64,000 nt of DNA from Deltaproteobacteria bacterium (GTDB lineage: Bacteria; Myxococcota_A; Polyangia; JAAYKL01): assembly GCA_016935665.1 (NCBI GenBank), contig JAFGQN010000077.1, positions 36,456 to 100,455 on the forward strand. The letters are read 5' to 3'. The translations under genes and the position numbers were made by a program. The number at the start of each line of letters is the position of its first letter. The stretch's first letter is position 1. The notes beneath the pieces were generated by a model, which saw nothing but the letters and a program-made list of their open reading frames with translations, was not told where the DNA came from and made no database searches. Below, piece after piece: positions 18,353-26,259 of this stretch.

Positions 18353-18753
18353 ATTTTATCCGTTTTACACAGGCGATGAATTTCGCGTTTGAGTTGTTCA
18401 AAGCGGATGGGTTTAGGCAATATGGCATCGGCCTTAATCCACGATCCCTCTTCGCCCACCGTCCCAAATTCCAAACCGGTTTCACTGGTTACCGCGGTGA
18501 CAAGAATCACTGGAACGCCGGCATCTTTCTTTTTGATATTGTATGCAAGTACGAATCCATCATCGGTTTCATCCATCATCAGGTCCAGAATCGCCAAATC
18601 CGGCGTCACGGTTTCCAACAGTTTCTCGGCTTCCCTGCGCGAATGGGCGGCAACCACTTCATAGTTTTCAGTCTCCAGAAACAACCGGTGCTGCTCCAAA
18701 AAATCTACATCATCATCTACAAGTAAAACGATCTTCTTCAAATTGCTGTTCAT
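18349..18753 (-). CDS. Stand-alone response regulator receiver protein
   Basis: Starting at ATG 18753 (GAGGA upstream) gives 134 residues that are almost entirely one receiver domain: VLLVDDDVDF, phosphoacceptor in LAILDLMMDET, VILVTAVTS and ILPKPIRFEQ. There is no output domain, so it probably relays phosphate to or from the adjacent kinases. A 70-nt gap, the largest in the operon, separates it from the hydrogenase-like sensor kinase gene, and it overlaps the hybrid kinase gene as ATGA. Confidence 0.9.
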   Translation of the reverse strand: MNSNLKKIVLLVDDDVDFLEQHRLFLETENYEVVAAHSRREAEKLLETVTPDLAILDLMMDETDDGFVLAYNIKKKDAGVPVILVTAVTSETGLEFGTVGEEGSWIKADAILPKPIRFEQLKREIHRLCKTDKI

Positions 18754-18823
18754 GGTTGTCCTCTTTATTTCGTTTGCAGTAATTCCACTGGATGCTTCCA
18801 TTCCAGGACGGAAGCATCAACGA

Positions 18824-20845
18824 CTAACTGGCGCCTGAGCGCCTTGGAATACTGACTGTAAATTTTGTTCCGGTAGGCCCCCCTGACGCATCCGCGTTGG
18901 AGCTTACTGAAATTTGTCCCCGGTGCATTTTCACGATGCCATATGACACGCTCAATCCGAGTCCCGTTCCCTTTCCAATTTTCTTGGTAGTAAAAAACGG
19001 TTGAAACACCTTGTCGATATTGTCTTTAGCGATGCCCACGCCAGTGTCCTTGAAAGTAAATTTAACTCTGGACGAGTCATCTTTGGTGCAAATGGTTAAT
19101 TGGCCTCCATCCGGCATTGCCGCATAGGCGTTGGCAATAATATTGGTAAATACCTGCGTCATCTGATCCGGGTCCATTTCGCAAATGGAATCGGCGTGTC
19201 CAAACTTCATGTCCACCCCAATGTTCTCGGGTCTGGGAATGCTTTCCACGCATTGACGCAGATGCTGCTCCAGATTCACTTCTTCAAACAGCACCTTGTT
19301 TTCCCGGGCAAAATCAAGCAGATTGGAAACGATTCGCTTACTGCGCTGCGCCTGATCTGCAATGAGTTTGAGGTCTTCGTACATCTCTGACTGAGTGTTG
19401 ATTTCATCCAGCAGAAGATGAGAGTACATCAGCACCACCCCAAGTGGATTATTCAACTCATGGGCCACACCAGCGGCCAGCTGTCCCATGCTTGCCAGTT
19501 TTTCCGATTGAATCAACTGATCCTGTGCATTCGCCAGCCGCTTGTCGGAAACAGACAAATCATTAATGGTCTGCTTCAGCCGTTCAATCACGTAAGGCAG
19601 GCACATTTCCTCCTCGGCCAGCCCTTTGTGAATGGCAATGGCATGGGCGCGACAGGTGGGATATCCGCAGGCGCCGCAATTGAGTTCGTCAGAATAATCC
19701 TTTTTCCCCAGACGTTCCAGAATATCGTGCAGTTCATCGTATGATGGCGTGGGAATACGCTGATCATCCGGTGAAAATTCGCGAGACAAATCCAGCGATG
19801 CAAATCGATTCATATCCTCATGGTGCTGTTGTTTTTTTGACTGATAGTTGCGAAACCGCACGTATTGACTCACCCGGGAACGGCGCCGAAACTGTGGCTC
19901 GGTGGACACCATTCCCGGGCCCATAATACAACCGTTACATGAGAGAACTTCCAGCAGCTTCGCATCCATTTTACTGTCGGCAAATTCCTCGATAGCCTGA
20001 ACAAACTCAATGATTCCATCCGCGGTCACGATTTCATCGCCAACCAGATCCTCATACATATCGGCGGCCTGCAGCATGCCCCGTGTGATGGGGAACAACG
20101 CTCCAAGTCCACCATGAGGCGGATCAAAATCGGAAGTAATTGCGGTTTTCGATGAAATTCTGGCCACAGAAAACATCTCTTTAAGCTCTTTAAACGTGAG
20201 AACTTCATCAATTTCGCCAGCCACGTCATCGCTGCAGGCTTCCGCCTTTTTAGCGATGCAGGGGCCAATGAACACTACCTTTAACTCCGGGCCATGTATC
20301 TCATGTAACGCTCTGGCCAGTGCAATCATAGGTGAAACAATAGGCGCCAGCTGCGGCACGATATTGGAATGGTATTTCTCCACATAGCTGACCACAGCCG
20401 GACAGGTCGTGGCAATATAGCCGCGCACATTGCGCTCCAGCATCAGTCGACGGTAGCGTTCCGCCACCAAATCCGCACCAAATGAAACTTCAGTGACCAA
20501 ATCGAAACCCAGCTCGCGCAACATTCCCACCAGCACCCGAAAATCCATACCTGGAAACTCCGCGGGAAAACTGGGTGCAATGCACGCGACCACCTGTTTT
20601 TCGCTTTTCAAAAGCGTTTCCACAGATTTGGTGGCGCGAACAAAACGTTTCGCCCCCTGACTGCATACCTTGACGCAGTTACCACAGGCAATGCATCGAG
20701 GCGGCATCACTTCGGCCTGCCCATCCTCAATGCGAATGGCTTTGGCGGGACACTCACGGACGCAGGTGTAGCATACTCTGCATTTATCCTTGATGGTGCG
20801 CACAAAACCGGTTTGTGCCGTTGTCAAAGGTTCTTTATTGCTCAT
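18824..20845 (-). CDS. [FeFe]-hydrogenase-like sensor histidine kinase (HydS-type)
   Basis: Domains of the 673-residue protein, in order: two [4Fe-4S] ferredoxin motifs (Cys22-32 and 51-61); an H-cluster-type hydrogenase domain (about 80-320); an RnfB-like Fe-S domain NCGACGYPTC...C (Cys390-415); then HisKA (GVAHELNNPLG, His462) and HATPase_c (NIIANAYAAM, DTGVGI, GTGLGLSVSYG). In the hydrogenase domain L1 is ATTCPAVV (Cys148), L2 is GPCIAKKAE (Cys196) and L3 is SCNGCIMGPG (Cys303/306, CxxC rather than CxxxC). The proton-relay Cys of TSCCP is Thr. It is likely a soluble sensor of H2 or redox state signalling to the adjacent receivers. Confidence 0.9.
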   Translation of the reverse strand: MSNKEPLTTAQTGFVRTIKDKCRVCYTCVRECPAKAIRIEDGQAEVMPPRCIACGNCVKVCSQGAKRFVRATKSVETLLKSEKQVVACIAPSFPAEFPGMDFRVLVGMLRELGFDLVTEVSFGADLVAERYRRLMLERNVRGYIATTCPAVVSYVEKYHSNIVPQLAPIVSPMIALARALHEIHGPELKVVFIGPCIAKKAEACSDDVAGEIDEVLTFKELKEMFSVARISSKTAITSDFDPPHGGLGALFPITRGMLQAADMYEDLVGDEIVTADGIIEFVQAIEEFADSKMDAKLLEVLSCNGCIMGPGMVSTEPQFRRRSRVSQYVRFRNYQSKKQQHHEDMNRFASLDLSREFSPDDQRIPTPSYDELHDILERLGKKDYSDELNCGACGYPTCRAHAIAIHKGLAEEEMCLPYVIERLKQTINDLSVSDKRLANAQDQLIQSEKLASMGQLAAGVAHELNNPLGVVLMYSHLLLDEINTQSEMYEDLKLIADQAQRSKRIVSNLLDFARENKVLFEEVNLEQHLRQCVESIPRPENIGVDMKFGHADSICEMDPDQMTQVFTNIIANAYAAMPDGGQLTICTKDDSSRVKFTFKDTGVGIAKDNIDKVFQPFFTTKKIGKGTGLGLSVSYGIVKMHRGQISVSSNADASGGPTGTKFTVSIPRRSGAS

Positions 20846-20858
20846 GATGCGCCATCTG

Positions 20859-22583
20859 TTATTTCAAAACATCTGTCCGCGCCACATAACTCGTATGCAG
20901 CAACCGGTGTGACTTCTCTCCATTGGGCGTTCCCAAAAACTCCTTGTACAGACGGTGAACAGCTGGATTCTGATGACTGGTTCGCAATGTCTCCTCCTGA
21001 TCCAGTCGATACAGCGCCTTCTGACGCTGGCGCACGGTATCGGGAGATAGATTGATTGGCTGGCCGCCACCGGATACACATCCGCCAGGGCAAGTCATCA
21101 CCTCAATGAAGTGAATATCATTTCGCCCCTCTTTTATTTCGTCCAGCAGTTTTCTGGCATTGGCCAAACCACTGACCACCGCTACGCCCAGTTCCAGATC
21201 GCCCACCTGTATTCTGGCTTCCTTGCGTCCTTTGCTGCCACGTACTGCGGGTATTTTGAGGTCCGTCAATTCTTCGGAGGTCACCATGTGATACGCGGTT
21301 CTCAATGCCGCTTCCATAACACCACCGCTACCGCCAAACAACTTACCGGCAGAACTGCGCTCCCCAAACGGGTTGTCCGCGGTTTCGCCCGGGATATTTT
21401 CAATATCAATACCGTGCATCTTTATCAGCTGCGCCAATTCCCGGGTGGTCAACACAAAATCCACGTCCGGAATGTCGTCCACAATCATCTCATTTCGACT
21501 GGCTTCAAACTTCTTGGCCGTGCAGGGCATGATGGACACACTGACGACATCCTTGGGGTCCAACCCTTCCCGTCTGGCAAAAAAACTTTTAATGATGGCG
21601 CCCATCATCTGCTGCGGACTTTTACAGGTGGAGAGATTGGGAATCATTTCCGGATAGTACTGCTCCACAAACTTAATCCAGCCTGGGGAACATGATGTCA
21701 TCATGGGCAACGTTCCGCCATGGGTGAGCCTTGAAACCAGTTCTGATGCTTCTTCCATAATGGTGAGGTCCGCACTGAACGATGTATCAAAGACGCGATC
21801 AAATCCAAGTCGTCTCAACGCGGCAACCATCTCCTTGTCAATATCTGTCCCCGGTTTCACACCGAACTCTTCGGCCAGCGTTACCGAAACACTGGGGGCA
21901 TGCTGAACCACAACGTACTTTCTGGGATCGGCCAGCGCTGCCATCACGTCTTCCACGTTGCGTTTTTCCACCAAAGCGCCAGTGGGGCACACCAGGGAGC
22001 ACTGACCGCAGTTAATGCAGCTGGACACATTCAGCCCCTCATCGAATGACGTGCCCACAGTGGAGTCTGCCCCGCGACCGATAAAATCAATGGCGCCCAC
22101 ATTCTGAATTTCCTCACAAACGCGCACACAACGCCCGCACAGGATGCATTTTTCGGGATCCCGCACCAACGACGGGTTGGCCACATCCACTTTCATTTTT
22201 TTTCGTTCGCCTTTGTAACGACGTTGGCGCACACCCAGTTCCGCCGCCAGCGTCTGTAATTCGCAATTGCCGTTGCGCGCGCAGTAGTTGCAATCATCGG
22301 GATGGCTGGACAGCAGCAATTCCACAATGGTCTTTCGCGCCTGGACGGCTTTGGCGGAGTGGGTGGAAATTTTCATGCCATCTGATACGGGAAAGGCACA
22401 ACTGGGAACCAGATTTCCACGTCCTTCCACTTCCACCACGCACATGCGACAGGCACCGGTGGGATTCAAGCCTTCAACATTGCACAGAGTCGGGACCTTG
22501 ACACCTTCACGGCGCAGCACTTCCAGCAGGGTTTCTCCAATTTTAGCTTCGGCAACTCTTCCATTTATCTCAATCTGACACAT
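20859..22583 (-). CDS. hydA: NAD(P)-linked [FeFe]-hydrogenase catalytic subunit (HydA/HndD type)
   Basis: The 574-residue protein contains an N-terminal [2Fe-2S] domain (Cys34, 45, 48, 62), a His-Cys [4Fe-4S] site (HPDDCNYCARNGNC, about 94-107), two [4Fe-4S] motifs (CILCGRCVRVC, CINCGQCSLVCP) and the H-cluster domain with L1 TSCSPGW (296-302), L2 MPCTAKKFE and L3 EVMTCPGGCVSGGG (Cys498/502). A small-subunit-like tail (RQRQKALYRLDQE...) is fused at the C-terminus. With the NuoE- and NuoF-like partners upstream it forms a trimeric cytoplasmic hydrogenase, likely NADH/ferredoxin coupled. L1 has Ser where many monomeric enzymes have the second Cys. Confidence 0.97.
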   Translation of the reverse strand: MCQIEINGRVAEAKIGETLLEVLRREGVKVPTLCNVEGLNPTGACRMCVVEVEGRGNLVPSCAFPVSDGMKISTHSAKAVQARKTIVELLLSSHPDDCNYCARNGNCELQTLAAELGVRQRRYKGERKKMKVDVANPSLVRDPEKCILCGRCVRVCEEIQNVGAIDFIGRGADSTVGTSFDEGLNVSSCINCGQCSLVCPTGALVEKRNVEDVMAALADPRKYVVVQHAPSVSVTLAEEFGVKPGTDIDKEMVAALRRLGFDRVFDTSFSADLTIMEEASELVSRLTHGGTLPMMTSCSPGWIKFVEQYYPEMIPNLSTCKSPQQMMGAIIKSFFARREGLDPKDVVSVSIMPCTAKKFEASRNEMIVDDIPDVDFVLTTRELAQLIKMHGIDIENIPGETADNPFGERSSAGKLFGGSGGVMEAALRTAYHMVTSEELTDLKIPAVRGSKGRKEARIQVGDLELGVAVVSGLANARKLLDEIKEGRNDIHFIEVMTCPGGCVSGGGQPINLSPDTVRQRQKALYRLDQEETLRTSHQNPAVHRLYKEFLGTPNGEKSHRLLHTSYVARTDVLK

Positions 22584-22598
22584 CGCAATACCTCATTA

Positions 22599-24596
22599 TC
22601 AGGAAACAATTACAGCGTTCTGTTTGCAGACGTCGTAACAGGCGCCGCATCCAATGCATTTGTCGGGTACAATGTAGTGAGGCGCTTTCTTCGCGCCCAT
22701 AATGGCTTTTGTGGGGCACTTGCGTCCGCACAGCATGCATCCAGTGCATTTTTCAGCATCAATGGTATACGACAATAACTCGCGGCACACTCCGGCAGGG
22801 CATCTCCGCTGGTAAACGTGCGCCTCGTACTCGTCACGGAACCAGCGCAATGTACTGAGCACTGGATTGGGCGCCGATTGTCCAAGACCGCACAGACTGG
22901 TATCCTGAATAACGCGCGCCAGTTTTTCCATTTCGGTGATGCCCTTGAAACGATCGAGCGCTTCCACTTTTTCGTGGCCGCCGCGACCGCTGGTAATACG
23001 CTCAAGGATTTCCAGCATACGCCGGGTTCCCTCACGACAGGGAATACATTTTCCGCAGCTTTCACGCTGGATGAAGTCCATGAAAAATTTGGCCACGTCC
23101 ACCATGCAGGTTTTTTCGTCCATAACCACCAGACCACCGGATCCCATCATGGCGCCGACGGTTTTCAGATTTTCGTAATCAATTTTGATGTCAAGATGCT
23201 CTTTGGGGACGCACCCACCGGAGGGGCCGCCAATCTGAACGCCCTTAAACTCGTTGCCATCCGGAACACCGCCACCGATTTTAAATATGATGTCGCGAAT
23301 AGTTGTACCCATTTCCACCTCGATGAGCCCGGTTCGCTTCACCTTTCCAGATACCGCAAACACCTTGGTGCCTTTGCTGGTAGCGGTGCCGGTTTTTGCG
23401 AATTCGGAGGCCCCCATTTTGAAAAGTCTGGGCAAATTGGCCAGCGTTTCCACGTTGTTTATGCTGGTGGGCTTGCCAAACAATCCACTCACCGCCGGAT
23501 ATGGCGGTCGGGGCCGGGGCATACCTCGCTTACCTTCGATACTGTTGATCAATGCAGTTTCCTCGCCACACACAAACGCACCGGCACCCATCTTCACGAT
23601 GATCTCCAGACTGAAACCACTATCGAGAATATTGCTTCCAAGAAGGCCGTTCTCCTTTGCCTGGGCGATAGCGATATTCAGGTGGCGAATAGCCAGGGGA
23701 TATTCAGCGCGGATGTAAATGTACGCTTTTGAGGCGCCATTGGCGTATGCAGCGATAGCCAGACCTTCGACAAGACAATGGGGATCGCCTTCGATAACGG
23801 CCCGGTCCATGAACGCGCCGGGGTCGCCTTCATCGGCATTGCAAATCATATATTTCTGATCCGCTTCGTTGGCGCGGGCCAGTTTCCATTTGCGCCCCGT
23901 GAGAAAACCACCGCCACCGCGACCGCGCAGACCGGAGAGTTCCACCGCATCACAAAGCTCATCCGGCGTCATCTCGCGAATGACTTTGGCAAAGGATGCG
24001 TATCCCCCCCTTGCAATGTATTCCGCGATGCGAACCGGGCTGATGACACCACAGTTGGCCAGCACCCAGCGTTTTTGCCCCGCGAAAAACGATTCTTCAT
24101 CCATGAACGGCACGCCGCGCCAGGACTCAAAGTCTCTGGAGCGCCACTGAAATATTGTCTTAACATTTTCGGGCAGCTCATGGCCAAACACTGCCGAGAG
24201 CAAATTTTCAATTTTGTCTGCCGTCACTTCTCCAAAGGATACACGGGTGCGACCGGGCATCTGAATATCCACCACTGGCTCCACTGCGCATGCCCCCACA
24301 CACCCCACTTGAATCACATCAGCATCCACGTTGTGATCTTCGAGATATTTGTTGATGGCCTTCAATGTCTGGCCGGCACCGGCGCCCAGACCACATGTGC
24401 CTGTTCCAATATACACCACTGGTTTGGTGATCATGCCTCGCAGCATTTCGCCTTTCCATGCCGATACTTTCATGGCCACATCGTGGTCTTCAAAACATTT
24501 GGGACCACTCTGAAGACAATCCACAAACTGGGGACACGGAGTATCAATCGAGTGGGTGCATCTTTCGTCATCAATAATATTCAGCAGTGCGGTCAT
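22599..24596 (-). CDS. hydB: NuoF-like flavoprotein subunit of [FeFe]-hydrogenase (HydB/HndC type)
   Basis: The 665-residue protein is the diaphorase subunit. An N-terminal thioredoxin-like [2Fe-2S] domain (GTGTCGLGAG...VGCVGACAVEP) is fused to the NuoF core with the FMN/NADH site (GLRGRGGGGFLTGRKW, NADEGDPGAFMDR), an SLBB segment and a [4Fe-4S] site (SCGKCIPCREG). Two C-terminal ferredoxin motifs follow (CTGCMLCGRKCP, CIGCGACYDVC). Its extreme N-terminus carries four extra Cys (CTHSIDTPC...C...C). ATGA overlaps the NuoE-like gene stop, and the hydrogenase gene follows after 15 nt. Confidence 0.96.
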   Translation of the reverse strand: MTALLNIIDDERCTHSIDTPCPQFVDCLQSGPKCFEDHDVAMKVSAWKGEMLRGMITKPVVYIGTGTCGLGAGAGQTLKAINKYLEDHNVDADVIQVGCVGACAVEPVVDIQMPGRTRVSFGEVTADKIENLLSAVFGHELPENVKTIFQWRSRDFESWRGVPFMDEESFFAGQKRWVLANCGVISPVRIAEYIARGGYASFAKVIREMTPDELCDAVELSGLRGRGGGGFLTGRKWKLARANEADQKYMICNADEGDPGAFMDRAVIEGDPHCLVEGLAIAAYANGASKAYIYIRAEYPLAIRHLNIAIAQAKENGLLGSNILDSGFSLEIIVKMGAGAFVCGEETALINSIEGKRGMPRPRPPYPAVSGLFGKPTSINNVETLANLPRLFKMGASEFAKTGTATSKGTKVFAVSGKVKRTGLIEVEMGTTIRDIIFKIGGGVPDGNEFKGVQIGGPSGGCVPKEHLDIKIDYENLKTVGAMMGSGGLVVMDEKTCMVDVAKFFMDFIQRESCGKCIPCREGTRRMLEILERITSGRGGHEKVEALDRFKGITEMEKLARVIQDTSLCGLGQSAPNPVLSTLRWFRDEYEAHVYQRRCPAGVCRELLSYTIDAEKCTGCMLCGRKCPTKAIMGAKKAPHYIVPDKCIGCGACYDVCKQNAVIVS

Positions 24597-25078
24597 TTGT
24601 TGTCTCCCTCTTTGGCAGCCTTTTTGTATTCCTTTACAATTCGAGACGCGTCATCGTCGACCAGTTTGGCGTGGAACTCACCGTTCACGGCGATAACCGG
24701 TGCGAGACCACAGGCGCCAATGCAGGACACCACTTCAAGGCTGAACATGCCGTCCCTGGTGGTTTCACCATCGTTGATTTTCAAATCGCGACAGAACCGG
24801 TCGAATACGCCGGAAGACCCTTTCACGTGACATGCGGTTCCGCGACATACCTGTATGTGGTGTTGTCCCACCGGCTGAAACCGGAACTGGTTGTAAAATG
24901 TGGCGACTCCGTAAATTTTACTGGTGGGGAGATTCAAATACGCCCCAATCTGAATTACGGCCTCCTTGGAAAGATACCCGCAACTGTCCTGAACATCCTG
25001 CAAAATGGGGATCAGCGCATCGCGTTTGGCATCTTTGTACCTGGTCAAAATCTCGTCAACTTTCGCTTGTGTTTCCAT
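24593..25078 (-). CDS. hydC: NuoE-like [2Fe-2S] subunit of [FeFe]-hydrogenase (HydC/HndA type)
   Basis: The start at ATG 25078 (METQAKV, 161 residues) has GGAAAGG upstream and lies 4 nt after the rex stop; the longer track ORF overlaps rex. The thioredoxin-like fold carries the four [2Fe-2S] ligands in QVCRGTACHVKG and VSCIGACGLAP. The preceding helical bundle is typical (LIPILQDVQDSCGYLS). It passes electrons between the flavin subunit and the hydrogenase. It overlaps the next gene by 4 nt, suggesting translational coupling. Confidence 0.95.
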   Translation of the reverse strand: METQAKVDEILTRYKDAKRDALIPILQDVQDSCGYLSKEAVIQIGAYLNLPTSKIYGVATFYNQFRFQPVGQHHIQVCRGTACHVKGSSGVFDRFCRDLKINDGETTRDGMFSLEVVSCIGACGLAPVIAVNGEFHAKLVDDDASRIVKEYKKAAKEGDNK

Positions 25079-25082
25079 CGGT

Positions 25083-25727
25083 TTACCTTTCCTTCTCCGC
25101 GCTCTGGCCGGCAAAATAGGCAACTTTCTCAAGAACGGTACTAATGTTCAGATTTTCAACAAATACGTGACTGGGGACTCGCAATTGCACCGGTGCAAAG
25201 TTCAGTAAACCTGTGACGCCACTTTCCACCAGCGTCGATGCCACATCCTGAGCGGCAGATTCCGGAACGGTAATAATTCCCATTTGCGCCTGCATTTCTG
25301 CAACCACCTCACCCATCACTGAGACAGGGTAGCAGCGCACGCCGTGAATCACGCGATTCACCCGCATTTCATTCACGTCAAAAGCGGCACACAATACAAG
25401 TTTGGGATTGCGGTCAACGAAGAAATCCAACAGCGCGCGCCCCAGATGGCCAATTCCCACCAGCACCATGCGGCGCTCCTCACCGAAACCAAGAAAATTG
25501 GTGACGTTTTGCAGCAGCTCCGGCACGTCGTAACCGCGGGCACTGCTGCCACTGAAACCGATATTCATCAAATCGCGGCGCACCTGAGCCGCGGTAACGC
25601 CACAAAGTTTAGCCAGGTCATGGGAATATATGTTTCGATTGCCGTGTATATCGATTTCTTCGAGCGTGGTGCGATATTCACTGAGTCGCTCGATAATACG
25701 TTTGGATATCTTTGTTTTGTCAGGCAT
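25083..25727 (-). CDS. rex: Redox-sensing transcriptional repressor Rex
   Basis: The 214-residue protein has an N-terminal winged helix (YSHDLAKLCGVTAAQVRRDLMNIG), a Rossmann NADH/NAD+-binding domain (VLVGIGHLGRALL) and a C-terminal domain-swap helix. Rex represses fermentative and hydrogenase genes when NADH is low and releases DNA when NADH is high. It is first in the hydrogenase operon, 4 nt before the NuoE-like gene, and a consensus Rex operator lies 25 nt upstream of its start, so autoregulation of the operon is likely. Confidence 0.97.
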   Translation of the reverse strand: MPDKTKISKRIIERLSEYRTTLEEIDIHGNRNIYSHDLAKLCGVTAAQVRRDLMNIGFSGSSARGYDVPELLQNVTNFLGFGEERRMVLVGIGHLGRALLDFFVDRNPKLVLCAAFDVNEMRVNRVIHGVRCYPVSVMGEVVAEMQAQMGIITVPESAAQDVASTLVESGVTGLLNFAPVQLRVPSHVFVENLNISTVLEKVAYFAGQSAEKER

Positions 25728-25752
25728 AGCAAATCATGTGATTTCTGTAACG

Positions 25753-25770
25753 CTGTGAATTTTTTCACAG
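25753..25770. promoter_or_regulatory. Rex operator upstream of rex-hydrogenase operon
   Basis: CTGTGAATTTTTTCACAG is a palindrome with the Rex half-sites TGTGAA-N4-TTCACA, a complete match to the core consensus. It lies 26-43 nt before the rex start and 13 nt downstream of the proposed -10, where bound Rex would block transcription. Confidence 0.88.
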
Positions 25771-25783
25771 TAAGACTACAGGT

Positions 25784-25811
25784 AGTATGGCTGTTTTTTT
25801 TTACAAGTCAA
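25784..25811 (-). promoter_or_regulatory. Candidate sigma-70 promoter for the rex-hydrogenase operon
   Basis: On the minus strand TTGACT (-35) is followed after 16 nt by CATACT (-10), ending 56 nt before the rex ATG. The Rex operator begins 13 nt downstream of the -10. The -35 is strong and the -10 only moderate. Confidence 0.5.
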
Positions 25812-26034
25812 GTCCTTTTTGGATGGAGACGTTGACAACAATGTAACATCTTGCTTAAGCCATTAAAACAATTGTATTTTCTCAAGCAGAGCCGTTCCCA
25901 AAAAACGACAATCGGCGATATTGCGCTGACGACGTCAACAAACTGACAAATAGGGCTTTGGGGTTTAAATGACGCGGTCTTCAGGGAATAGCCGGGCGCA
26001 TTCATGGACCGTTCGTTTTGTCTACTCACGCCAC

Positions 26035-26050
26035 TGTGACAATATTCACA
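26035..26050. promoter_or_regulatory. Second Rex-like operator, upstream of the FAD/Fe-S oxidoreductase gene
   Basis: TGTGACAATATTCACA matches TGTGAA-N4-TTCACA at 11 of 12 fixed positions. It lies about 210 nt upstream of the plus-strand gene at 26260 and about 310 nt from the rex start. A weak promoter-like pair (TTGTCT, 17 nt, AATATT) overlaps it on the plus strand. Confidence 0.6.
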
Positions 26051-26259
26051 TAACATAGGCACCGGCGAGATACTGTTCATCCTATGGGACAACGGCTCAT
26101 CCAACAGAAGACCATGTAACGAAAAACACCAACAGGCAATGACGAACCAACTTGCATTTCCAATTCCAAAGGCGTTATACCCTCCCCAAATGGAAGGATG
26201 GGCAAAGGGGAAGGCCAGCAAAGTTGAACATTGATTAAAATTAAAAGGGGGCACGCATC

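Larger units (their letters stand above)
25728..26259. other. Divergent regulatory region between rex and the FAD/Fe-S oxidoreductase gene
   Basis: This 532-nt gap holds both Rex-like sites and the candidate rex promoter. The 148-residue minus ORF across it (25808-26254) has no ribosome-binding site or recognisable domain and I treat it as noncoding. The reason for the gap length is not evident. Confidence 0.6.

Noticed and set aside
22818-23732. 304-residue plus ORF and other long antisense ORFs across the hydrogenase operon
   Set aside because: They are antisense shadows of well-supported coding frames with clear catalytic motifs.
25808-26254. 148-residue minus ORF between rex and the FAD/Fe-S gene
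   Set aside because: No ribosome-binding site, no recognisable domain, and it lies across regulatory sites.
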